A stretch of DNA of 64,000 bases from GCA-002727735 sp038134525 (GTDB taxonomy: Bacteria > Bacteroidota > Bacteroidia > Flavobacteriales_D > Parvicellaceae): contig JAYPVI010000011.1 in NCBI GenBank assembly GCA_038134525.1, positions 1 through 64,000 on the forward strand, written 5' to 3'. Positions 44,782-53,015 of this stretch are shown piece after piece. The notes under the pieces were generated by a model. The model had not been told where the DNA came from and did not search any database. It worked only from the letters and a program-made list of their open reading frames with translations. A program made the position numbers and the translations under genes. The number at the start of each line of letters is the position of its first letter. The first letter of the stretch is position 1.

Positions 44782-45687
44782 TTAAATAACCCCATATTCC
44801 TTCATTTTATAGATTAATGTCCCAATAGTTACACTGTTGTATCTATATCTAATTATCTTATCAAAATCATCGTCACAATCCTTTGATTTGTACTTTGGAT
44901 CTAGCCTACATACCCTATGGTAATACTCTCTTCCTGATTCGCCACACTCAGTAAAAAAAACTATCCCAATATTCAGATACTCATCATAAGATTTGGCAAT
45001 ACTAATTCCTGAAGATTCTATTTTCCGCACTAAATCTTCTATTTCAGATGCTGAGTTAGAGTCATACTTAATTGGCTTTCTTTTTACTTTTTTTGGCTCA
45101 TCATACTTTCTAAGTAGGTCTGCTTTTTCATTTATATAACAATCATCATCGTAGCTTATTAGCCTTAGCCGAGAAACATTGATACAACTATCATCAACAT
45201 TTATATCGTATGACTTTTTTAGGTGATCTTTAATGTATCTGAAGTGAGCATTGTGTTTCTCTGGATTACTTATTCCAATGATTAAGAAATATCCATTACC
45301 ACCAACACTCCTACCAGCATAATTTACTTCATCTATTTTTGAAAACACATCCTCTATGAGTGTGAAAAATCTACTTCCTAAGTCTGGGTTTTCTTTATGG
45401 TCAATATCAATCACTAAATAACCATTATGAGTTTTAAGATCCTTATCTGTACGACCATTTTCAAACACTCCCGACCCTGTTATACATTCTATAGATTCCT
45501 TTAGAGCTTTCCTTTTATCCTTATCATATTCATCTCTTATTTCATCTATTTTGTCTCTTAAATCTTTGCTATTATTAAATAACCATTCTCTGAAAGTTGT
45601 TGTCTTGTATGGTTTTTTTGATTTAACATTTTTAAATACTGAAACTTTAGCATCTAAAAAGGTGGAAGGGTGGAGGCTACTTTTCAT
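44782..45687 (-). CDS. BT4734/VirE-N-type primase with PriCT-2 domain
   Basis: The 301-residue protein resembles the archaeo-eukaryotic primase-like BT4734 family: CITGSGVFENGRTD, NGYLVIDIDHKEN (metal-binding Asp pair, about 89-101), and SRLRLISYDDDCYINEKA. The C-terminal PriCT-2 segment (about 225-300) contains DEYLNIGIVFFTE and TIGTLIYKMKEYG. It would prime replication of the element. It overlaps the helicase gene by 11 nt and is last in the minus-strand module. In many Bacteroidota elements this domain is fused to the helicase; here it is a separate protein. Confidence 0.82.
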   Translation of the reverse strand: MKSSLHPSTFLDAKVSVFKNVKSKKPYKTTTFREWLFNNSKDLRDKIDEIRDEYDKDKRKALKESIECITGSGVFENGRTDKDLKTHNGYLVIDIDHKENPDLGSRFFTLIEDVFSKIDEVNYAGRSVGGNGYFLIIGISNPEKHNAHFRYIKDHLKKSYDINVDDSCINVSRLRLISYDDDCYINEKADLLRKYDEPKKVKRKPIKYDSNSASEIEDLVRKIESSGISIAKSYDEYLNIGIVFFTECGESGREYYHRVCRLDPKYKSKDCDDDFDKIIRYRYNSVTIGTLIYKMKEYGVI

Positions 45688-47089
45688 AACTTTCTTTATT
45701 AATACTACTATTACTCAAAAGTTTAGAATATGTCCTTCCACCATCCACCGTTATATTATAATAACTACCATCTTTTCTGTTTCTTTTTTCAAAACCTTTA
45801 CTAACAAGTTCCTTACAAAAAGAATTTAAGTTTAGATGTGGTTCACGGTGTCTGGAGCAGTAACCAACATAATGTTCGTGAAGATCAGAAGCCTTAACCA
45901 AGCCATAGGGAGACTCTTTTTCTACAGCTTCATTAATAAACTGCTGTACTATATCATTATCGAACTTATACTCCTCCATAAACTCACTAAGCTCTGGAAT
46001 ACTAACAAATGATTTGTCTTTAATGAGTTGCTTTAGAGCTTCTATTACCCTGTTAAATATACCATCTAGTTCATTGTTAATTATTTTGAGATGTAATTGA
46101 GGATCTATCTTCTTTGGCTTTTTATTAAACACAAGAACTAATAGCCTTCTTAGATAGCTTTCTTTTTCTTCATTAACCTTAGGCAGAGAGTTCATATTAA
46201 ACATCAGTTTTGCATAACGCTCAACCTTTCTAATGTCCTTATAGAGTTTCTTTCCTAAGATAGGCTCCCCAGATACTAAAGTCCTAAACTGAGATAAGTT
46301 AAAAGACCTTTCATTTTCAGAACAATAGTTTAATAGCTTGCCTTCTATAAGCATCACAGTATTAGGATCCTTAGTTAGTTTGCCAATTGACACAGATGAG
46401 GTGTTTTCTTTTCCTAGTAGCTCTGTGATTACTTCTTGTACAACACTTTTTCCATTACCACCCTCACCATATAGAAATAGAGCCTTTTCAAGCTTTAAGC
46501 CGTTAGTGAAAGAATAACCTATGAACTGATGAAGTAATAGCTGCTGATCTTTATTGGGGAGCATTTCATCTAAGAACTTATCCCACATTGGAGATGCTGC
46601 ATCTTTATTGTAGTCATATTGTAATTTATACGTGAGGTAATCTTCTTTTCTAGGTTCTCTTGGTTTAAACTTTTTTTGATCAAATTCAAGAGTTAGATTC
46701 TTACAGTTTAATAAGATTAAGTCATTATACTCCTCAACAAACACCTTCATTTCTTTTCTAAACGACTCCTCTAAAGGTCTGTAGAAATTATTAGTGTGAT
46801 ACTTTATCTCATTTTGGTAGTACTTCTTGCAGCAATCCCTAAGAAACAGCTCAATTTTATCATCATTAATTTCATTCCAGTAATTATCTTGAAAAGTGTA
46901 ATACCTGTTATTAAAGTAACTTATGTGAAAGTTATACTGTTTGAATTTCTGTTTGATTTCATTTATGAGTTTTGCTATAGCGTAGTCTTTTGACTTTACA
47001 TCTTTTAAATCTAGATAATCCAGCTCATTTATGAAATTGATAGTGTTATGCCACAAGTTTGGCACTGGGTTTTCATTCATATTACTCAT
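45677..47089 (-). CDS. Phage/plasmid P4-D5-type superfamily 3 replicative helicase
   Basis: The product has 470 residues from ATG 47089 (overlapping the HTH stop by 8 nt; 47107 would give 476). A D5_N-like domain (about 110-180) precedes the SF3 helicase domain with Walker A LYGEGGNGKSVVQE (about 205-218), Walker B-like LLNYCSENE and motif C KLMFNMNSLP. A C-terminal winged helix with HYVGYCSRHREPHL-type motif (about 395-460) is typical of P4 primases. It would unwind the element origin. The catalytic primase part is in the next gene. Confidence 0.88.
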   Translation of the reverse strand: MSNMNENPVPNLWHNTINFINELDYLDLKDVKSKDYAIAKLINEIKQKFKQYNFHISYFNNRYYTFQDNYWNEINDDKIELFLRDCCKKYYQNEIKYHTNNFYRPLEESFRKEMKVFVEEYNDLILLNCKNLTLEFDQKKFKPREPRKEDYLTYKLQYDYNKDAASPMWDKFLDEMLPNKDQQLLLHQFIGYSFTNGLKLEKALFLYGEGGNGKSVVQEVITELLGKENTSSVSIGKLTKDPNTVMLIEGKLLNYCSENERSFNLSQFRTLVSGEPILGKKLYKDIRKVERYAKLMFNMNSLPKVNEEKESYLRRLLVLVFNKKPKKIDPQLHLKIINNELDGIFNRVIEALKQLIKDKSFVSIPELSEFMEEYKFDNDIVQQFINEAVEKESPYGLVKASDLHEHYVGYCSRHREPHLNLNSFCKELVSKGFEKRNRKDGSYYNITVDGGRTYSKLLSNSSINKESYEK

Positions 47090-47276
47090 CACAGCCCCCT
47101 TTCTCAATTAATGAGTCTATTAACTCATCGTGCTTGTAATATACACGACCACCTAAATAGTATGGCTTAAGAATTCCATTTTTTGACCATCTCCAAAGCG
47201 TAGCTTGAGATATTCCTAATAACTGTGAGACATCTTTCCTTGAAAGAATTTTCTCATTTTCTTTTTTTACAATCAT
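47082..47276 (-). CDS. Excisionase-like helix-turn-helix protein
   Basis: The 64-residue protein is a MerR/Xis-type winged helix (DUF-like helix_turn_helix_17): LSRKDVSQLLGISQATLWRW followed by YYLGGRVYYKHDELIDSLIE. In such islands it acts as excisionase and/or as regulator. The iteron-like TTTGGG repeats lie just upstream (47310-47345). It is translationally coupled to the helicase. Confidence 0.85.
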   Translation of the reverse strand: MIVKKENEKILSRKDVSQLLGISQATLWRWSKNGILKPYYLGGRVYYKHDELIDSLIEKGGCDE

Positions 47277-47309
47277 ACCACAAATTTGATGTGGCTGAAA
47301 CTGTAAAAG

Positions 47310-47345
47310 TTTGGGTTGTTTGGGGTGGTTTGGGCTAACCCAAAC
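47310..47345. repeat. Iteron-like TTTGGG repeats and palindrome
   Basis: TTTGGG occurs at 47310-47315, 47319-47324 and 47329-47334 (period 9-10 nt), and CCCAAA in inverse orientation at 47339-47344. The last two form GTTTGGG-CTAA-CCCAAAC. The block lies between the stop of the unknown gene and the start of the HTH gene. It could be an origin with iterons, an operator of the HTH protein or a transcript hairpin. Confidence 0.55.
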
Positions 47346-48049
47346 TATTTCTTGAAATTTTTTAGTATTTCATCTATTAACTCTTTGTCTTTTGGATACT
47401 CAGATTTTGAGTTATGTAAATTTTTTTTAGTTAGAATTGTTCCTCTTTTAGAATGTACTTTGTTGGCAGTAACAAATTTTTGAAGTTCAAAATTGTAGAA
47501 ATAGGGTTTTAGAATTGAAAGGATATAGTAGAAGGTTGTATTGTCAATATTTAGATAAAATTCTAACTTTTTCTCTTTAACAGATGAGTCTATAAATTCT
47601 TTTCCACTTTTAAATATATCTAGTTTTAAGTCTATAAGTTTGAATAAATCATATACTTGTTTGTTCTTAACAGAGAGCTTGTTTGTTTGTTTCTTTGTAT
47701 TGATATTTAACTTCCTTTGAAGCTCATCAATAAAAAACTTGTGTACCTTAAATGCATATGCTTGATGTTCTTTTTGGCTATACTTTACTCTAACATTATT
47801 TGAAAGATCCTTTACTCTTAAAAAATCCCCCTTTTCAAAGCTTAAGTTTTTTAAATGTTCATATTTAAACTTTAAATCTGCTATCAATTCTTTCGAATTA
47901 TCAAATTCAACATAATAATTTTGTATTAAGATTCTAAGTTGAGTGTCATTAAGAAAAAAATCTTGATTAATTAATCCAATTTCAGATCCGTTGCTAGCTC
48001 TGTTCAGATATTTCATAATATCCTTTATGTTTTTTAATTCTTCACTCAT
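47345..48049 (-). CDS. Unknown element protein coupled to integrase
   Basis: The 234-residue protein is charged (Lys/Asp/Glu-rich) with no membrane segment. I do not recognise a domain; the region NKQVYDLFKLIDLKLDIFKS and the basic tail are consistent with a helical DNA-binding or accessory protein. Its start overlaps the integrase stop by 4 nt (ATGA), so it is translationally coupled. A distant RteC-like relation is conceivable by position but no motif supports it. Confidence 0.65.
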   Translation of the reverse strand: MSEELKNIKDIMKYLNRASNGSEIGLINQDFFLNDTQLRILIQNYYVEFDNSKELIADLKFKYEHLKNLSFEKGDFLRVKDLSNNVRVKYSQKEHQAYAFKVHKFFIDELQRKLNINTKKQTNKLSVKNKQVYDLFKLIDLKLDIFKSGKEFIDSSVKEKKLEFYLNIDNTTFYYILSILKPYFYNFELQKFVTANKVHSKRGTILTKKNLHNSKSEYPKDKELIDEILKNFKK

Positions 48050-49305
48050 TTTGAAATAGCATTTATAAAGGCTTCTGAATAATAATCTTTGTCTTGACTT
48101 TTGCCAACATATGTTAGAAACGATGTCTCTTTAGAATGCCCTGTAAGCTCCATTAGAATAGGGGTTGACACTTTTCCAAAGTAATTAGTAGCAAATGATC
48201 TTCTGAGATCGTGAGAGCTTAATAGTTGATATTTTGGTAGTTCAACTAATTCATTCCTCATAGTCTTAGTATTTAATTTATAGCCTTTTTCAATTGTATT
48301 AATTCCACTTTTCTCACAAACAACTTTCATATACTTATTAAACTTCTGTTCAGAAATTCTGTATGGAAATGACGGGTATATAATTTTGATTATTTCTTTG
48401 TCAACAATTGCAGGTGCTACATACTTTTCAGTTTTCTTTTGATATATATCAATAATAAGGTGTCCATTTTTATGAACTCTAATTTTTTCTTTTTCAATAT
48501 TTAATAGATCTGAAATTCTTTGTCCAATTGACAATCCAATTAATATCCACTTTCTAACATTTTCAAGATAATCTTCTTTGAGTTTTAACTTTTTAATTTT
48601 TTCAATCTCTGGTATAGTAATGGTGTTAATATATCTCTCACTTGATGTTTGTCTAAATGTTGGAATCTGTAAATAGAATGAAGGAACTTTTATACCTCTT
48701 GACTGAGAATCTTTACATACCGTTTTTAACTGACTTAGAAATTTCCCTGCATTATTTTTTGAGTATTTTTTTTCTTTTAAAAGCCAATTAGAAAAACTGT
48801 CAGAAAAATCTCTATCTATTTGAGAAAATGTAAAAGTTTCTTTTGCTGCTTCCTGGAACTCTATAAATACTTTTCTGAAGTATTTCCATCTTCTTACAGA
48901 CTCCTTACTTAGTCCAATCTTGCCATTAATTCCTTTTTTAGTGTCACTAGAGTTTATGTAATTGTCAATTCCACTAAGAATAATATTAATGTCGTTTTCT
49001 TCAACTCTGTTATAATAGGATTCAATAAATTTACTTAACCAAATATTATTATAGACTGTTGATTTAGCCTGGCTTTCGTTCAGGTGATTATTAATAGCGA
49101 TTTTGAGTTCTTGTAACTTTAAGTTCAAATTTTTTGAATAACCATCACTTTGTTTAGTTTGTTGTTTTTTCTGACTCCACTCTTTAGGATTAACTGTAAA
49201 ACCAGTTTTTACTTCTATTGTTTTTTGTCCGCTAATATTCACATAGGTTAGTATACTAACCTCCTTATCTGCATTTGATCTTATTCTAAATCCTATACTT
49301 GCCAT
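48046..49305 (-). CDS. Tyrosine recombinase (integrase) of the tRNA-Asp element
   Basis: The 419-residue integrase has an N-terminal arm-binding domain (about 1-95), a SAM-like core-binding domain (about 110-205) and a catalytic domain. Catalytic residues are visible: R in IGQRISDLL, K in YQKKTEKY, H-x-x-R in SHDLRRSFATNYF, H in LTGHSKE and the nucleophile Y in FLTYVG. It starts at 49305, 20 nt inside the right pair of TTGCCATA motifs, so binding of integrase there could repress its own gene. It is the first gene of the minus-strand module. Confidence 0.94.
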   Translation of the reverse strand: MASIGFRIRSNADKEVSILTYVNISGQKTIEVKTGFTVNPKEWSQKKQQTKQSDGYSKNLNLKLQELKIAINNHLNESQAKSTVYNNIWLSKFIESYYNRVEENDINIILSGIDNYINSSDTKKGINGKIGLSKESVRRWKYFRKVFIEFQEAAKETFTFSQIDRDFSDSFSNWLLKEKKYSKNNAGKFLSQLKTVCKDSQSRGIKVPSFYLQIPTFRQTSSERYINTITIPEIEKIKKLKLKEDYLENVRKWILIGLSIGQRISDLLNIEKEKIRVHKNGHLIIDIYQKKTEKYVAPAIVDKEIIKIIYPSFPYRISEQKFNKYMKVVCEKSGINTIEKGYKLNTKTMRNELVELPKYQLLSSHDLRRSFATNYFGKVSTPILMELTGHSKETSFLTYVGKSQDKDYYSEAFINAISK

Positions 49306-49324
49306 ACCTGTTGATTATTAAAAC

Positions 49325-49343
49325 TTGCCATAAATTTGCCATA
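49325..49343. repeat. Right pair of TTGCCATA motifs (arm-type sites?)
   Basis: TTGCCATA occurs at 49325-49332 and 49336-49343, with the same 11-nt period and orientation as the left pair at 40420-40438. It overlaps the integrase promoter region. Confidence 0.6.
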
Positions 49344-49450
49344 AAAGTATGAAATATTATTAATATTTATGAAGTCTTATTAATTGTAGATTTTAATCTG
49401 TTAATAACTTTCACCTGTTATGAGTATTCATATGTTTAAATCAAGTATTA

Positions 49451-49475
49451 GGTTCGAGTCCCGTCCGGTCCGCTT
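49451..49475. other. Right attachment site (tRNA-Asp 3' remnant)
   Basis: The 25 bases are identical to 40341-40365. Only the 3' part of the tRNA is present here, so it is a remnant and not a functional gene. Confidence 0.9.
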
Positions 49476-49503
49476 AAAAGCCGCATTGCTGCGGCTTTTT
49501 TTT
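49476..49503 (+). terminator. Displaced original tRNA-Asp terminator
   Basis: AAAAGCCGCA and TGCGGCTTTT form a perfect 10-bp stem with a TTGC loop, followed by further T residues. It lies just after the right attachment site, where it ended the tRNA transcript before integration. Confidence 0.85.
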
Positions 49504-49537
49504 ATATTTATTTCCAAAACAATATAAGAAGATTAAA

Positions 49538-50056
49538 ATGAGCGATAACATACCTACATTTGAAGAAAATAATGAAGAACCATTTCAGGGAAGTAATCGC
49601 CCTTCCTTTTTGACCGTTCTTTGTGTTCTCAGTGGAATTTATATTCTCTTGGGATTATTTGGTTCTATACAGAACTCCTTCACCAACATGGAAGCCCAAC
49701 AAGAACAATTGGATCAATCCCTAGAAATGATTAGTGATTTATATTCCCAACTAGGAGTAGATGAGAACCTTTTTGATCAAATAAATAACTACATTCAAGT
49801 TAAAAGCTATAATTTGAAGTTTGAGAGTTTATTGAATCTCATTTTTCTATTGATTGAAGGTATTGGTGTTTACTTTATGTTTCTTCTTCAAAGAAGAGGT
49901 TTCTTTGTTTATTTAGGTGCTCAAGTGGGATTTGTGATCATTCCCATTATCATACAAGGACTAAATATGTTTTCCATAGCTGAAATGGGTGTTGGATTAT
50001 TTATTTCTGGTCTATTTGTATTGCTTTATGGTCTAAATTTAAAGCACCTTACTTAG
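49538..50056 (+). CDS. Four-helix membrane protein of unknown function
   Basis: The 172-residue protein has one membrane segment at about 26-48, a soluble helical stretch with many Gln (about 50-90) and three further hydrophobic segments to the end. No motif is recognised. It is the first chromosomal gene right of the element and ends against the convergent DUF4159 gene (8-nt overlap). Confidence 0.7.
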   Translation: MSDNIPTFEENNEEPFQGSNRPSFLTVLCVLSGIYILLGLFGSIQNSFTNMEAQQEQLDQSLEMISDLYSQLGVDENLFDQINNYIQVKSYNLKFESLLNLIFLLIEGIGVYFMFLLQRRGFFVYLGAQVGFVIIPIIIQGLNMFSIAEMGVGLFISGLFVLLYGLNLKHLT

Positions 50057-50714
50057 ATTCATTAGCACCCATAAGGGCGTATGAAAGAATATTGGCTCCC
50101 ATTTTTAATGCTTTTGTTCTAATTTCTTCGCTATCGTTATGAACTTCTTCATCTTCCCAACCGTCCCCTAAATCACATTCAAAATCATAAAAACAAACCA
50201 GTCTACCTTCATAAATTAATCCTAAGCCTAAAGGAGAATTATCATCATGCTCATGAATTTTTGGTAACCCATTTATAAAAGCATAAGGTGTTTCATATAT
50301 TTCATGATTTAAAGGAAGTTCTACAAAATCAATCTCAGGAAATACCTTTTTCATCTCTTTTCTTATAAAGGGGTCTAATCCATAATTATCGGATATATGT
50401 AAAAATCCACCAGAAGTTAAATAGTTTCTTAGATTGTTTGCTTCGTTCTGGCTAAAAACCACATTTCCATGACCTGTCAAATGAACCCATGGGTATTGAA
50501 AAATAGATAAATTTCCTACTTCAATTTCATCGTACACTGGATGGATGTTAGTATTTAAGTTTGCATTACAAAACTGAATCAAATTTTTCAGCGCAGTAGG
50601 GTTAGCATACCAATCACCTCCACCATTGTATTTTAAAATACCAATTTTAAAGGAATGGCTTTGACCAAAAAAAGAAGAGGTACTAAAAATGAAAAGTATT
50701 ATTAGGTTTTTCAC
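50049..50714 (-). CDS. DUF4159-domain secreted protein
   Basis: The 221-residue protein has a signal peptide (1-18, FFGQ) and a DUF4159 domain: KYNGGGDWYANPTALKNLIQ near the start, VHLTGHGNVVF, GGFLHISDNYG and a conserved DFECDLGDGWED. The fold resembles class I glutamine amidotransferase-like domains found next to aerotolerance (Bat) genes in Bacteroidota. Function unknown. Monocistronic. Confidence 0.85.
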   Translation of the reverse strand: MKNLIILFIFSTSSFFGQSHSFKIGILKYNGGGDWYANPTALKNLIQFCNANLNTNIHPVYDEIEVGNLSIFQYPWVHLTGHGNVVFSQNEANNLRNYLTSGGFLHISDNYGLDPFIRKEMKKVFPEIDFVELPLNHEIYETPYAFINGLPKIHEHDDNSPLGLGLIYEGRLVCFYDFECDLGDGWEDEEVHNDSEEIRTKALKMGANILSYALMGANESK

Positions 50715-50818
50715 GTTACTAAATTAGACATTAATACACATTTTGATTAAAGAAATGGATTTATAATGTAATAATTCCGATACTTCTCTATTTTTGTTTT
50801 GTTTTAATAGCAGCTATC

Positions 50819-51937
50819 ATGGAATGGACTAAAAGTAAAATTGCAGAAATATATCATCTACCCCTCCTGGAACTATTATATCGTGCAGCAACGGTTCATA
50901 GAGAATTCCATAACTCAAGAGAAGTTCAAATAAGCAAGTTGGTTTCTATAAAAACAGATGGTTGTCCTGAAGATTGTGGCTATTGTCCTCAAGCGGCTAG
51001 GTATCACACCGACATAAACGGGAACAGTTTAATGAGTGTAAAAGAAGTAAAACAACATGCACAAGAAGCTAAAGATATGGGATCAAGTAGAGTTTGCATG
51101 GGTGCTGCTTGGAGAAATGTGAAAGACGATGATGATTTTGATCAAGTATTAGAAATGGTTAAGTCTGTGAATGAGATGGACATGGAAGTGTGTTGTACAC
51201 TTGGTATGCTTACTGAAAATCAAGCTAAAAGATTGGCTGAAGCAGGGTTATATGCATACAATCATAATTTAGATACTTCTGAAGAATACTACAAAGAAAT
51301 TATTTCTACTCGTGGGTATCAAGATCGATTAGATACAATAGATAATGCTAGAAAAGCTAATTTAACCGTTTGTTCTGGGGGTATTATTGGAATGGGTGAA
51401 TCTGACGATGACAGAATCAGCATGCTATATACCTATGCGTTAATGAAACCTCATCCTGAATCCGTTCCTATTAATGCCTTAGTTGCAGTGGAAGGTACTC
51501 CATTAGAAGACCAAAAACCCGTTCCTATTTGGGACATGATAAGAATGATTGCCACTACACGAATTGTGTTACCAGAGTCGGCTGTTAGACTTTCAGCAGG
51601 GAGAACCTCAATGAGTGATGAAGGTCAAGCTTTATGCTTTATGGCAGGAGCTAATTCCATATTTGCTGGTGATAAACTGTTGACCACACCAAATCCAGAT
51701 TTTAATGGTGATCTCGATTTATTTAATAAACTGGGATTAGTCCCTATGAAAGCTTACAAAAAGGGGAATAAGCCGGTAATCAAAGATTCCTATAAGAAAA
51801 AACCTGAATCTGCCGAAAAAATAAAATGGTCCAGACCATCGCATAAAATTGAAAGAAACGAGTTGGCAAAGGAAAAAGGTAAAGCCATTAAAAATGGATT
51901 TACTCCTAGAAAGACAACTTCGGTAAAAAAGTTATAG
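50819..51937 (+). CDS. bioB: Biotin synthase
   Basis: BioB is a radical-SAM enzyme that inserts sulfur into dethiobiotin. The cluster cysteines are C49, C53 and C56 in CPEDCGYC; GIIGMGES and the R-L-S-A-G-R motif complete the family signature. The 372 residues include a basic C-terminal tail (about 325-372) longer than in E. coli (346). It heads the bioB-bioF-bioD-bioA operon; TATTTTTG at 50789-50796 is a plausible -7 element. Confidence 0.96.
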   Translation: MEWTKSKIAEIYHLPLLELLYRAATVHREFHNSREVQISKLVSIKTDGCPEDCGYCPQAARYHTDINGNSLMSVKEVKQHAQEAKDMGSSRVCMGAAWRNVKDDDDFDQVLEMVKSVNEMDMEVCCTLGMLTENQAKRLAEAGLYAYNHNLDTSEEYYKEIISTRGYQDRLDTIDNARKANLTVCSGGIIGMGESDDDRISMLYTYALMKPHPESVPINALVAVEGTPLEDQKPVPIWDMIRMIATTRIVLPESAVRLSAGRTSMSDEGQALCFMAGANSIFAGDKLLTTPNPDFNGDLDLFNKLGLVPMKAYKKGNKPVIKDSYKKKPESAEKIKWSRPSHKIERNELAKEKGKAIKNGFTPRKTTSVKKL

Positions 51938-51947
51938 CACATCTTAA

Positions 51948-53015
51948 ATGAATGTGTTCCAAGCATATTTTAATCAAAAATTAAAGGAAAGAGAATCCAA
52001 TGGGTTACTTAGAAAACTAAGAAACTACAGTGATTTAGTGGATTTGTCATCAAATGATTTTTTAGGAATTGCTACAGCTGAAAATTCCGGTGCTACTGGA
52101 TCAAGGCTTATTTCAGGAAACTTTTCAGCGTTGGAAAATCTTGAGGAATTTTTCGCCAAAAAATTGGGAGCGCCATCTGCTCTATATTATAATTCAGGTT
52201 ATATGGCCAATATTGGTGTATTACCTGTAATAGCCGATAGATCTACTACCATTATTTGTGATGAACTAATTCACGCTTCTCTTAGAGATGGGATTAGGCT
52301 CTCAAAAGCAAAACATATTGTTTTTTCTCACAACAATGTATCCAAATTAGAAGAGTTATTATTGAAAATTGAGGGTAAAAAACTAATTGTAATCGAATCA
52401 GTTTATAGTATGGACGGTGATTCACCTGATATGGATGAAGTTTTTCAATTGGCGGAAAAATATGGTGCTGGAGTAATGGTTGATGAAGCACATGGTATGG
52501 GCTTAACTGGTGAAAATAACCTTGGTCAAGCTCAACGATTTATAAATCACCCTAATTGTGTAGCAATCATTTATCCACTTGGTAAATCAGCTGGTCTTTC
52601 TGGAGCTTTTGTAGTAGGCTCCCAGATGCTAAAACAATATTTAATTAATTTTTCAAGATCATTTATTTACACTACTGGACCATCTAAGCAATTGGTGATA
52701 CAGCTCCGTAAACAACTTGAAACTATGATGAAAAAAGATACATCTAGTATTTTTGAGCTAAAATCACATTTTATAAACTCTTTATCCTCACATTACCAAT
52801 ATATCACTGGCCCACATGGAGCAGTAATAGGCTTAATTACGGCTGATAAGACGCTAAAAATAGAGTCTGCATTAATGAATGATAATTTATTTGTTAAAGC
52901 CATATTATCACCAACCGTTCAGAAGGGAATGGAGAGGATACGAATTTGTTTTCATGATTTTAACACAAAGAATGAAATCAATTCGTTATTATCTATATTA
53001 AACAGTAGGGTTTGA
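51948..53015 (+). CDS. bioF: 8-amino-7-oxononanoate synthase
   Basis: This 355-residue fold-type I PLP enzyme condenses pimeloyl-ACP/CoA with alanine. Motifs include GSRLISGNFSALENLEEF, VDEAHGMGLTG (PLP-binding Asp) and the Schiff-base lysine region YPLGKSAGLSGAFV. It starts 10 nt after bioB and its stop overlaps bioD by 4 nt. Confidence 0.93.
   Translation: MNVFQAYFNQKLKERESNGLLRKLRNYSDLVDLSSNDFLGIATAENSGATGSRLISGNFSALENLEEFFAKKLGAPSALYYNSGYMANIGVLPVIADRSTTIICDELIHASLRDGIRLSKAKHIVFSHNNVSKLEELLLKIEGKKLIVIESVYSMDGDSPDMDEVFQLAEKYGAGVMVDEAHGMGLTGENNLGQAQRFINHPNCVAIIYPLGKSAGLSGAFVVGSQMLKQYLINFSRSFIYTTGPSKQLVIQLRKQLETMMKKDTSSIFELKSHFINSLSSHYQYITGPHGAVIGLITADKTLKIESALMNDNLFVKAILSPTVQKGMERIRICFHDFNTKNEINSLLSILNSRV

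Larger units (their letters stand above)
40341..49475. mobile_element. 9.1-kb tRNA-Asp integrated element (satellite-like genomic island)
   Basis: A 25-bp direct repeat of the tRNA-Asp 3' end (40341-40365 and 49451-49475) bounds a block of 9110 bp. The tyrosine recombinase gene lies at the right end, reading inward. Minus-strand genes form an integration-replication module of integrase, unknown, HTH, D5-type helicase and primase. Plus-strand genes are three exported cargo proteins. No relaxase, type IV secretion or phage structural gene is visible. The architecture is like P4/PICI satellites or non-mobilisable replicating islands. The original tRNA terminator has been displaced to 49476-49503. 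Confidence 0.9.

Noticed and set aside
47310..47345. G-quadruplex in the TTTGGG block
   Set aside because: Only three G-tracts of three or more are present, which is not enough for a standard intramolecular quadruplex.
49451..49475. Second tRNA gene
   Set aside because: Only the last 22 bases of the tRNA plus 3 bases are present; there is no anticodon arm, so it is an attachment-site remnant.
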